Shown here: positions 51,338-61,300 of the stretch, piece after piece
How positions within the stretch are numbered: position 1 is the stretch's first letter
How the letters are laid out: each line of letters begins with the position of its first letter
NCBI GenBank assembly: GCA_900540545.1
Contig: UQGJ01000001.1
Span: 124,001 to 188,000 of the forward strand
Direction: 5' to 3'
Length of the DNA: 64,000 nt
From: an uncultured Eubacteriales bacterium
Lineage (GTDB): Bacteria; Bacillota; Clostridia; Oscillospirales; Oscillospiraceae
Notes under the pieces: model-generated
What the model saw: the letters and a program-made list of their open reading frames with translations, nothing else
Told to the model about the DNA's origin: nothing
Databases searched by the model: none
Made by a program: the position numbers and the translations under genes

Positions 51338-54300
51338 TCAGAAAACCTCTGGAAGCGCAATGAATTCGACGTAGCGTCGCAGGAGCGTCGCTGCTTCCGC
51401 CCGGCTGGCTGTGCCGGCGGGGTCAAAGCGGTTCCCGTCCTTGCCGGTCAGGAGGCCGGACTGCTGCATAGCCCGGACGGCCTCGGCTGCCCAGGGCGCG
51501 ACCTCCCCCTCGTCTGCAAAGGCCGCCGCCGTCCGGGTGACGAACAGAGTGTCGCCAACCGCACCGGCGTAGCCGGTGAGAATGACAGCCATCTCCTGGC
51601 GGGTGACCGGGCGGTCCGGATCAAAGGTGTGCTCGCCGGTGCCCTTGACGACGCCCTGCGCCGAGGCCCAGGCCACCGCCGGGGCATAATAGGCGTCTGC
51701 GGGGACGTCGGCAAAGGGTTGTGACTCGCCGCCTGGTTCCGGGCATCCCGCGAGCCGGTGGAGGACCGTGACGAACATCCCGCGGGTTACGGGCAAATCG
51801 GGTGAGAACCGTCCACCGCCAGTACCGTTGAGCAGCCCTCTGGCCACCGTGTAGCGAATGTCAGCCTGGGCCCAATGCCCGTTGATATCCTCAAATTCCG
51901 GCGCGGACACGGACTCGACACCGAACAGGGTGAGATGCCCGGAACGGCCCAAGATGGCGCCGCTCTCGGACTCATAGCCGGAGACCGGCAGAACGGCGGG
52001 CTGCCCATCTGCGCCGACATAGGCCAGGCAGATTGTATCACCCTGAGTTTCCGCCGGGAACCGGTGGTAGATGGCTAGGGTGGCATACCCCTGCCCGAGG
52101 GAGGAGATTTCCCTGCCGCCGCTGGTGAGGGTGACGTCGTAGGCCGGGCCCGAGAACTGCGCCGTCCCGTCCAACTTCACGACCTGGAGAATCACGTCCC
52201 CCTCCGCCGCAGCCAGAACAGCCTCCAGGGCCTTCAAATCCAGGGACAAGGAGAGCTGGGTCGTACGGAAGTCCAGGCGCGTAATTCCGGCGGATACCAG
52301 CGCCACGCAGATTTCCTTGGACAACGTGAGTTCAAACGTTTTGAATCCGGCCTTGATTCCGCTCAGATCGACGGCCAGGGCAAGCCCGTTGGCCGCTTTT
52401 CCGGTTCGTTCCGCTTCTGACCGCGCTTTTTTCAGCGCCGTCTCCACGTCCTGGGCCGACAGCTTCGCTTTCAGCAGCCCACTGCGGTTTACCGTGGTGG
52501 CGGGGATAATCACGCCGTAGGTGGACGGGTTGGGCCTTTTCTCGGCGGCTGGGGGCTGCTCGACCGTGATGAGGGCCCCGGCAGAACCGGAGGAGGGGCC
52601 GGAGGAGGAGCCGCCTTTCCTCTGCAGGTTCTGTATGGCAGTTCTCAGCGCGTTTGCCGCCGCATCCAACTCTTTCTGGGTCGCGTTGTCTTTTCCCGCA
52701 ACGGTTTCCGCCGCGGCCAGCGCGGCCGCCAGCGCGCTCCAGCTCTCCGCCGTGTAGTCGCTCTGGGAGAGCGCCTTGGCCTGGGCCAAGATGGTCTCCA
52801 GCTCGGTATAATCGGGAGCACCGGGCTGGTCGCCGTTGCTGTTGGTCGCGCCAAAGATAGTGCTTGCCACCCGGGAGCCGCCGTCTGCCACGGGGAGCTT
52901 GGCCGAAACGATGCCGGCGGCATGGGCGCCGATGGTAACGCCGCCAGAGTCATCCACCTCGGCCGTCCCGCAAACGGGCAGGGCCTCCCACGCCACCAGG
53001 GGATGGCCGCTCAAGTCCAGCAGGCCGCCGCCGTCCAGCTCGCCCAGCAGGGTGAGCTGGGCCTGGGTCGTGGTCCGATTGCCCAGGGACTTGTTGGTCA
53101 CGTCCTCGCCGGCCTCGTTTTGGAGGACCAGCCGCTTGACCGCGCTGATTTTCTCGTTCATCAGAATGAGGTCGGCACACTCGATATTCCCCACCGCGTC
53201 GGCCGCCGAAATCACAAGCTCCTGCACGGCGGCTTCACCATCCAGCGCAGCGGAGAGGGTGAACGTCCCATCGGGACCGACCTGCGGCTGTGTGACTGTT
53301 TGAGCCTCTCCGTTCACCGAGACGGACAGGACGGCGTCGGGGTCGGTGACGCCTGTGACCGTAACAGAGTCTCCCTGGAAGAACGCGCCGTTCAGAGGCG
53401 CGCCGATGATGAGCTTGGGCGGCGTGGCGTCCACCGCGAAGGAATAGGTGAAGCGGCAGCCGTCCCCCTGGGCATTTCTGCCCGTGAAGGTCAGGGTGTG
53501 CCCGCCCTGGGCCAAATCGTTCAGAGGAATCCGGATGCTCTGTGTGGCGGTATCCACCGTGCCGGAGGCCACGGAAGCTTTGGGCTCCCCAGTCTCCAGG
53601 TCGATGCCGCCCGCCCCCTCGTCCAGGGTCCAGGCGCCGATGACGGGCGCATCGGTGGTCAAGGTCAGGGTCAGGACCTGGCCAGGATCGGTAGCAAGCA
53701 CATAGGTATCCAGCGTGGCCGTCTCCGCCGTGCCTCCTATTGAGGTGGTCACTGGAACCGGAGTCCTGTCCGATGCGACCTGGAAGATGGTCGTCCTGGG
53801 TTCATTCAAGAGCAGCGGCTCCGATAGGGCCTCCTCCGAGAAGAGCTGGCTGCCGTCCTTCTGGTTCCGATAGGCCGAGACCCCCACCCGGTAAGTCCTC
53901 CCGCCGAAGAGGCCCCGGAGCGAGGTGGTCTGCTGAGCCTCGTCCAGCTTCTCACCATTGTCATCCACCGTCTTTCGATAGGTGTACTGGCCGCCGGTGA
54001 GCAGGGTGGTGGAGTCATCTTTCGCTGCCTCGTAGAACATGCCGCTGCCGTCGGCCAGGGTGAGGGTGTCGCCCGCGCCCACCTCGTAGACGTTCACGTA
54101 GTAGCCGTCCACATTGCCCCCCTGCGGTACATTCACCCGGATGAAGTGGTCGCCGCCGTTGGCAACGGCCACCGAGGGCGGCGCGGCGGGCAGCGCCGCG
54201 TTGGTAAAGTCGAAGGTACTTTCTGTCTCCACAGTGCTGTGAAGCTCGCCCGACTTGGTGGCCACCGCCTTGAGGTAGTAGCTCCCGCTGGGGAGGGAGG

Positions 54301-57300
54301 CGGGAAGGGCAAAACTGACCGACAGAGATGTATCATTGTCAATGGTTCCGGTCTTGTAGACCAGCGCATCCTCCCTCTCCGCCGCTGCGTCCACGGCAAA
54401 GAAGGAGACGCTCTCAAAGCTCATGAGGTCCGTCCCGGTCAGCGTGGCAGCGATTTGACCATCCGTGTGGGTCGCGCTCAGTCCCGTCAGCTCCGGCAGG
54501 GCCTCCACGCCGTAGAGCCCCACCTCGGCCCCCATGGGGGTATTCAGGGTCCAGGCCTTGCCGAAGTCGGTGCTCTTGGAGAAGGTCACCGTGACCGAGG
54601 CGCGCTGCGTCTCCTCGTTCCAGCCGCGGTAATAGGCGTTGGCGGACGCATTGTCCGGGTCGTCGACATTCTTGTCCGCGTCCAGCCAGGTCAGCGGATA
54701 CGAACCGGTCTGATTGCTGATTTTGATTTGCTCTTTGCCCGCCTCCGCCGCGTTCGCGTCCCCGGCGGGGTAGTCGATGGTAATCATCACGTCGGTATCG
54801 TCGTAGCTCCCCAGGGTCAGGGTGAATTTGTCCCGATTCAGTTGGTCTTCCTCCGCTATGGTGATTTTATGCCCCGGCAAAGCATTTTCAAAGAGCGCGG
54901 TGCCGCCGCCGCTGCCGAGGAACCGCACGTTGGTCCCTACCGCCGCGTAGAGTTGTCGACCCGTCACAGGGTCGCTGTACACCGGCGCCGCGTTCATGGC
55001 CAGCAGCTCCGGATAGGTTGGCTTGCCCTCGGCGCCCAGGTTCCCGAAGGATACGCTGCCGCCCCAGTAGTAGACCACGCCCAGGCCAATGCCAAGCACC
55101 TCGATGTTACCCCAGAGTCGTTCGCTGCTGGCGCCCACGTCGGCGCCGCCCACCTGGATGCCGCCCACCAGGGGGACGTCCTCGGGGATGGAAATCTGTA
55201 CCCGCAGATAAAACTCGAAGAAGCCGTCGTTTTCCACCACGATGTAGCCGGCCCCATTGATGATCCCCAGGATGCTCGCGTTGACCGAGGCCAGGAAGTA
55301 GAACTCCGGATACCAGTCGAATTTCAGCCGGGCGGAGTTGAGGACCTGTACGCCCCCCACCTTGCCCTCGGTCAGCTTGATCCCCACGCCCCGCAGACTG
55401 ATGCTCAGGTCGGCCCGGGCTTCGATGATCTGGAGAATGGCCACCTTGACCGACAGCAGGATGGTCAGCGGCGGCAGCGCTGAGGTCCCGAAAATGGTGT
55501 CGTAGAGGTTGTCGATGCCGCCTCCGCCGCCCTGGATCCACAGCACGCCGAACCCGTCCACATTGATACCGGGGACAAAGCCGGCAATGTAAAAGTAGAG
55601 CTTATCCGGAACGGGGGCGCCGGTATCCGGAGCACCCTTGAGCTGAATCTCAAATTCCATCTCCAGCTTTTCCATCATCTTCCCCTTGCCCAGGAAGCCC
55701 ACGGCCCAGTTACCGATGGTGGAGATATTCAGCTTCCCGGACATTTGGGGCAGGGCGGGGGAATAGCTGGGCAGCCCGATCTCCACCTCGGCGGAGAACC
55801 CGATGAACTGGCCGCCGCCAAAAAGGATATTCTCCACCTCCACGTTCAGCTCCGGCTCGCCGAAGTCCTCTTCCTCCTCCCTGGCAGCCTTGTCTTGCTC
55901 CTGGTAATACCGCAGGTCGTCGGCGGAATACTGCTTGCTGCACAAGAGCAGATGGGCCTGTTCCAGTGCGGAGAGCTTATGGTCGGATAGGTCGCCCCGG
56001 GAGGTCCCGGGGATGATAAAGCCCAGGTCCATCTTGGCCCGGAATGCGGCCACCATGGTCTGCGGGTCCGCGTCCTCTTTCCCGTCAATGATGCCCAGCT
56101 CGGCGTATTCAAAGTTGAATATGAAGCCCGCCAGCTCCTGGCCCAGGCCCGCCGCGCTGGGCCACATGAGCATGATGGGCTCCTTGCCGCTCATCTCCGC
56201 CGCCTTCGGCTCGCCGTCATACTCATATGTACGCAGCCCGTAGTCCTTGCCGTTTTCAAGGGTGGTGAAGGCGGCCACGCCGTCCCAGACCGGCGAGCGC
56301 ACGCCGCTGGTCAGAAGCTCACCATCCACGTCCACCTTGACGGCCTTTTTGTCGTCCGTCTGGTAGACGGTCAGGGAGCCGTCCACCAGGTCAAAGCAGT
56401 TGTTGATGACCACCGCGTCTCCTCCGGGCCGGGAGACCGCCACCGCCTGGGTGATGGTCTCCCCGCTCTTTTTCAGCTCGAAGGCGCCCCGCAGCTCGAA
56501 GAGGATCTCCGGGTCCCCCTTCTGATATACCTCGTAAGCCGGTTCATTGGGGAATGCCTGGATGGAATAGGCGGATTTGTCGCCGCTGCCTGTCTTCACC
56601 ACGGCCACCACGGCGTAGCCCTCGTTTTTATACCGTGGGTCGTCGCTCACCGTAAAGGCCAGGGCAGGGGCAGTGACTATATCCCCGGCGGGACCGTCTT
56701 TGCCACGGAACTCCAGCCGGTAGTGGCCCACTGGCAGGGTCTCGGTGAGTATCACATGGACGGTCCCCTTCGCCGTGTCGATGCTGACGTCGCTGTCGGG
56801 AATTTGATAACCGTCCATGGTATCGTCGGCGGGCACCGCGAAGAGGTCGTACACGCCCATGTTGAGCAGATCAAGATCGGTCCCGGTGAGATAGACATTT
56901 CGGGTGCCCTGGTTGTAGATGATCTCCGGCGTGCCGCTGGTGAACTGCGCTGAGGGCAGCTTGCCGTCTCCGCCGGGGCAGAGGAGCATGGCGCTGCCCG
57001 CGCCCAGCAGGTTCCCCACCAGCAGGTCGGGGCTCGCCCCCTCTTCTGAAATGTCAAACACCTTGAACTCGATCTTGCGGTAGTGGGAATCCGCCCCTAC
57101 CTGGGCCGAGAAACTCCAGTCGGTTTTCCGGGGCCGCCCCACCTCGAGATTGGTATATATCTTGGTGTACGGCTTGACATAGCTTGCGCCTGTCACGGGA
57201 GTGCCGTTGTCGTCATAGACAGTGACGCCCACGGCGGGATAGACGGCCACCAGCACCTTATCGTAGGCTACCGCGTTACCGTCGTCAAAGTTGTTGATGA

Positions 57301-58339
57301 TAGTTTCGATGGAGAATTTGCCGTCGTCCACATAAGTCTTGTTGCCCTCCGCCAGCTCCAGGGCGGTCTTGTCCATGGTTACGTTGACCGAGACCGACGC
57401 GGCTTTCTCCACCATTTCATTTGAGTATACGCCGTAGTATGTGGCGCACACCTCGGTGTCCTCCGCCGTCGCGGACTTGGCGTCGAAGTAGAGGGCGTAG
57501 GCGCTGTCCGCCGTCAGGTACTGGACGTTATAGGGATTGGTAAAGGTGAGGTCCGGGTTTGGCGTAAAGTCAAATACCGTGGAGGCCAGGTTGTTCCAGT
57601 GGCCGAAGGCCACTTTATTGGGGACGCACTCCACATTGCCGATGGCCGCATTCACCGTGAAGGCCGTCACCGTGGGGCTCATGAAATCGTCGTAGGCGAA
57701 GAAGGACTTGCTGTAAAAGCCCTTGTCGCCCCGCTCGATCACCTTCTCCTGCTCCACCCGGCCCGTCACGTCGGGAGCCGACAGCTCGTAGATGGCCCAA
57801 TCCTGATAGCCCAGGGCGGTGTCCATCAAGATCCGCAGCTCTACCTTGGCGTCCGCGGCGGAGGGGTCCGCCTTTCTGACGGAATAGGAGATGCGGACCA
57901 TCCCGTGCTGGTCCGTGCCGGACCCCGCCAGGGTGAGGGTCTGGGTGAACACCAGGCCGTCCACCGACCACACGCTGCGGATAGTCCCGGACTCCTTGGT
58001 GGACTCCACCGGAGTGGAGTCGGCGTATTTCCTGCCGAATATGTAGTCCGCGGTCTGTCCGTTCCTGGTCACCCGGATGGACGTGAACGACGTGTCGTAT
58101 TCGTCGTCCGGGAAGAGCAGATTTTTGTTGTTGTCGTCCTTGACCAGCTTGTCGCCCTCCAGGGTGCGCACCTGGAAGCCGCCGTTTTTGCCGTTGACCG
58201 TGACGGTCAGATAACTGTTTTCCAGGGTGTAGAACGCCGCGTCCTGGTCCGCCGCCAGTGCGGTCAGCCCCGGGACGGACGTGAGGGCCATGGTAAGAAC
58301 CAAAATCAAGCTGACCACTTTTTTGCCCAGATTTTTCAT
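51338..58339 (-). CDS. Large chromosomal SLH surface protein (2333 aa)
   Basis: ATG 58339 follows GGAGGG; the longer reading upstream is rejected. A signal peptide ends at about residue 27 (GLTALAADQ). The next 1000 residues are beta-rich and unrecognised, including a Gly-rich segment (GVLWIQGGGGGIDNLYDTIF). Ig-like modules follow at about 1250-1800. A FIVAR-like helical unit lies at about 1840-1900 (TELETILAQAKALSQSDYTA). Three SLH domains occupy about 2145-2333 (NGHWAQADIRYTVARGLLNG and later copies). It is likely wall-anchored and very long. It lies right of the attachment site. Confidence 0.88.
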   Translation of the reverse strand: MKNLGKKVVSLILVLTMALTSVPGLTALAADQDAAFYTLENSYLTVTVNGKNGGFQVRTLEGDKLVKDDNNKNLLFPDDEYDTSFTSIRVTRNGQTADYIFGRKYADSTPVESTKESGTIRSVWSVDGLVFTQTLTLAGSGTDQHGMVRISYSVRKADPSAADAKVELRILMDTALGYQDWAIYELSAPDVTGRVEQEKVIERGDKGFYSKSFFAYDDFMSPTVTAFTVNAAIGNVECVPNKVAFGHWNNLASTVFDFTPNPDLTFTNPYNVQYLTADSAYALYFDAKSATAEDTEVCATYYGVYSNEMVEKAASVSVNVTMDKTALELAEGNKTYVDDGKFSIETIINNFDDGNAVAYDKVLVAVYPAVGVTVYDDNGTPVTGASYVKPYTKIYTNLEVGRPRKTDWSFSAQVGADSHYRKIEFKVFDISEEGASPDLLVGNLLGAGSAMLLCPGGDGKLPSAQFTSGTPEIIYNQGTRNVYLTGTDLDLLNMGVYDLFAVPADDTMDGYQIPDSDVSIDTAKGTVHVILTETLPVGHYRLEFRGKDGPAGDIVTAPALAFTVSDDPRYKNEGYAVVAVVKTGSGDKSAYSIQAFPNEPAYEVYQKGDPEILFELRGAFELKKSGETITQAVAVSRPGGDAVVINNCFDLVDGSLTVYQTDDKKAVKVDVDGELLTSGVRSPVWDGVAAFTTLENGKDYGLRTYEYDGEPKAAEMSGKEPIMLMWPSAAGLGQELAGFIFNFEYAELGIIDGKEDADPQTMVAAFRAKMDLGFIIPGTSRGDLSDHKLSALEQAHLLLCSKQYSADDLRYYQEQDKAAREEEEDFGEPELNVEVENILFGGGQFIGFSAEVEIGLPSYSPALPQMSGKLNISTIGNWAVGFLGKGKMMEKLEMEFEIQLKGAPDTGAPVPDKLYFYIAGFVPGINVDGFGVLWIQGGGGGIDNLYDTIFGTSALPPLTILLSVKVAILQIIEARADLSISLRGVGIKLTEGKVGGVQVLNSARLKFDWYPEFYFLASVNASILGIINGAGYIVVENDGFFEFYLRVQISIPEDVPLVGGIQVGGADVGASSERLWGNIEVLGIGLGVVYYWGGSVSFGNLGAEGKPTYPELLAMNAAPVYSDPVTGRQLYAAVGTNVRFLGSGGGTALFENALPGHKITIAEEDQLNRDKFTLTLGSYDDTDVMITIDYPAGDANAAEAGKEQIKISNQTGSYPLTWLDADKNVDDPDNASANAYYRGWNEETQRASVTVTFSKSTDFGKAWTLNTPMGAEVGLYGVEALPELTGLSATHTDGQIAATLTGTDLMSFESVSFFAVDAAAEREDALVYKTGTIDNDTSLSVSFALPASLPSGSYYLKAVATKSGELHSTVETESTFDFTNAALPAAPPSVAVANGGDHFIRVNVPQGGNVDGYYVNVYEVGAGDTLTLADGSGMFYEAAKDDSTTLLTGGQYTYRKTVDDNGEKLDEAQQTTSLRGLFGGRTYRVGVSAYRNQKDGSQLFSEEALSEPLLLNEPRTTIFQVASDRTPVPVTTSIGGTAETATLDTYVLATDPGQVLTLTLTTDAPVIGAWTLDEGAGGIDLETGEPKASVASGTVDTATQSIRIPLNDLAQGGHTLTFTGRNAQGDGCRFTYSFAVDATPPKLIIGAPLNGAFFQGDSVTVTGVTDPDAVLSVSVNGEAQTVTQPQVGPDGTFTLSAALDGEAAVQELVISAADAVGNIECADLILMNEKISAVKRLVLQNEAGEDVTNKSLGNRTTTQAQLTLLGELDGGGLLDLSGHPLVAWEALPVCGTAEVDDSGGVTIGAHAAGIVSAKLPVADGGSRVASTIFGATNSNGDQPGAPDYTELETILAQAKALSQSDYTAESWSALAAALAAAETVAGKDNATQKELDAAANALRTAIQNLQRKGGSSSGPSSGSAGALITVEQPPAAEKRPNPSTYGVIIPATTVNRSGLLKAKLSAQDVETALKKARSEAERTGKAANGLALAVDLSGIKAGFKTFELTLSKEICVALVSAGITRLDFRTTQLSLSLDLKALEAVLAAAEGDVILQVVKLDGTAQFSGPAYDVTLTSGGREISSLGQGYATLAIYHRFPAETQGDTICLAYVGADGQPAVLPVSGYESESGAILGRSGHLTLFGVESVSAPEFEDINGHWAQADIRYTVARGLLNGTGGGRFSPDLPVTRGMFVTVLHRLAGCPEPGGESQPFADVPADAYYAPAVAWASAQGVVKGTGEHTFDPDRPVTRQEMAVILTGYAGAVGDTLFVTRTAAAFADEGEVAPWAAEAVRAMQQSGLLTGKDGNRFDPAGTASRAEAATLLRRYVEFIALPEVF

Positions 58340-58382
58340 CTCTTTCCCTCCTGTCACGTATTCTTCCGCAGCTTGATTGGCC

Positions 58383-61300
58383 CTATTGGCCCACATAGAC
58401 GTAGAACAGCAGTTCCTTGCGGCTCTGCGTGCGGACATAGATGGTGTAATACTGCTCCTGCTTCAGCCTCAGCACCCCGTCGACGACGGGGGTGGAGCCG
58501 ATTTTCATCTGGCCCGTGGTCTTGTAGCCCGCCTTATAGCGGATGGTGTAGGGCTCGCCTTCGGGCAGATTGTACAGCTGGATGGTCAGGCTGGTCTCGT
58601 TTACCACCACCGTGCTGTTGGGGAACACCAGGGTGTCCCCTATTTGGGCGTACAGATCCTCCGGTCCATAGACCCGCACCGGCACAGAGATAGGCTCAGA
58701 CTGGTTTCCCTTCTCGTCCGTGGCGGTCACTGTGGCCATATAGAGCCCAGTCTGGCTCAGTGTCACGCCATTCGTCTCAACGTCCAAAGTAATCTTATCC
58801 CTGGCGCTCCGATCGTCGGTGACAGTCAGATTCCCCAAGATGGCCGTCCTCAAGTCATCTGCGGACGAATCCATGGCAATGGGCAGGGTGGGAGCTTTCA
58901 GCAGGAGAACCGGCGGAAGCGTGTCCGGAGGCAGGACGTCCAGATAGGCGGTCACCTTGTCCTCCCGTTTGTCTGTGGCGGTGATGGCGTAAGAGGCGCT
59001 CCCCTCGGCGATGGTGAAGGGGGTAGCCACCCACGTGTCCGCGGCCACCGATTGCGGGTGGGAGGTGGTCTCGCCGGTGGTATAGACCACATCCACCGCC
59101 TTATTGGCCTTCACATAGACGGTGTCGCCGTTTTTCAGCCGGCCCAGGCGGAAGGCATACGGCTCTTCCGTGCCGTTCGTCCCTTTCCTGTACGTCAGCG
59201 TCAGGACGTCACGGTCGATGCCCGTCACCTCCGCGCTCCCCGTTCCCCAGTTCCCCGCCGCGTCCGTCAGGTCGATGGTATAGGTCCCGTTGGCCTGCAC
59301 GGTGAAGGAAAATTCCGTTTCATAGACAGGCTGGCCGTCCCCGCCAAACTTGGGCGCCTGGGCGCACATAACGGCCTCGCCGGTCTTGAAGCTGATGGTG
59401 GCGGTCCGCTTGTTGGCGCTCAGCGCCACCGCAGGCCCTTCCGAGATTTCCGGCGGCGTCAGGTCCATGTTTCCGACGGCGGGCAGTTTCGCCGTACACG
59501 TCAGGCCGTTGAGCGCCTTGAAGGTCAGGGTCAGCGCGGGCGTGTTTTTCAGGTAGGTCACGGTGGCGGTGCTGCCCGCAAGCTGCACGGTGATATGCTC
59601 CGTCACGTCCCCGTCGCCGGTCTCCGGTCCGGTCCACGCGGCCTCTACGTTCCGGATATTCTTGCTCAGGATAAATTGGGCCGAGATGGGGCGATTGGTG
59701 GGCTTCTCTAACTCACCCGACCATTTGGCTTCGCCGAGTACCACCGGCGCGGTAGTATCCAGGGTGACCACCTTGGCCTCCACGGTGCCGGCATTGCCCA
59801 CCGCGTCCTCCAGGGCGAAGAGGAAGGTCCCGTTTTCGGTAAAGTCGTGATACCAGAGATTCTGATACTCACTAGGCTCCGTCTCCTGCGCCACTCCGGC
59901 CTTGTTGACGACGGTGACGGTCTCCTCCCCGTCCGGTTTCAGATAGGCCCGTACGGTTTTACTCCCCGGCATGAGCCGGTAGGCCACCGTACCCGTGGGC
60001 GGGGTGTTGTCGATCTGTCCAGCGGGGATGAGGAGGGCCGCGCTGTTGCCCCAGCGGTCCACCAGCCAGACCTTGAACGAGGCGTTCGCCTTCACGGTGA
60101 CGGTCATCCCCGCCGCCGTGACGCCAGCGATTTCCGCGCTCACGCCGGACTGATAATCGGGGGCCTCTGCGGTGTCCTGCTCCGAGACAAAGAGCTTCAC
60201 TCCGCGGACCGGGGACTCAAAGTAGAATACATAACTCTGGGCAGGCTCCAACGTCAAAGAGATGTCGCCGTCATCGTCGGGATAGCGGCCCACGGTAGAA
60301 TAGAGGCCCCGTAATCCCTTTTTGAGCTCTACGCTGAAGGCGGGAGGCTTCTTGGGGTCCACGGCGTTGGGGTCTGGGACGATCCTGACGGGGCAGACGG
60401 CGGTCAGACTCCCCTGGTTGCCCGCCATGTCGCGGTAGACAAAGGTATGCGTGGTGGGGCCGTCCAGGGTGAAGGTATAGGTCAGAGCCTCCCCGCTCAG
60501 CCCCTCCACCTCTTCTTCACAGAATAGGCTGGCCGTGACGTCGCCGGTGGTCTCCCCCGCCACAGGGGGAGACGCATAGGTGTAGCGTATCTCCGCCGGC
60601 TCCAGTACCCGGTCAATGTTATCCACACGGATGAAAAACACCTTCGTCTTCTGTCCATCGCCGGCGCTCTTGACACCCACCCGCAGTTCCGCGTTCTCCC
60701 TCACGGTGGCGGTGGCCGAGCCGCCGTCCGCCGCCACCGTATGGTCCACGACCCCGTCCGGCACGGCGGTGATCCCAGTGATGACGCTGCCCTCGATGGC
60801 CGCGATGGACAGGGTCACGTTGTCCCTGGTGGGCTGGTCCTCCGACCAGTCCACCTCCAGGCCCAGCCCGTCGAAGGCGGTTACATCGATCTCCTGGGTG
60901 TACTTGTTCCCGAAGAGGTCGTAGTAGGTGATTACGTGCTTGCCGTCCCGGTAGATAGGCAACCCGGTGAGGCTGTGGCTGAATACCGCGCCCGGCCCCT
61001 TTCGGACAGGGGAGTTGAAAGTCAGGGTCAGGCCATCGCTCTCGCCGTACTTCGTTCCAGTGCATGTGGGTTTGGTGTTGAAGCCCGAATTCATCCCCGT
61101 GTCCGTAGTCATTGTGGACAGGTTGCCCATGTCGTCAGAGGCGGAGAAGTTGATCCAACGGGCGGGAGATGTATCCGGGACGTCCGCCAGATAGGGACAG
61201 ACGCCTTTGATCTCCAGCCCCAGCTCGTAGCGCTCAAGACTTTCATTGTATGTGCAGGGAGAAATGAGCTTGGATTCATACACCCCCGACGGCTGGAAAG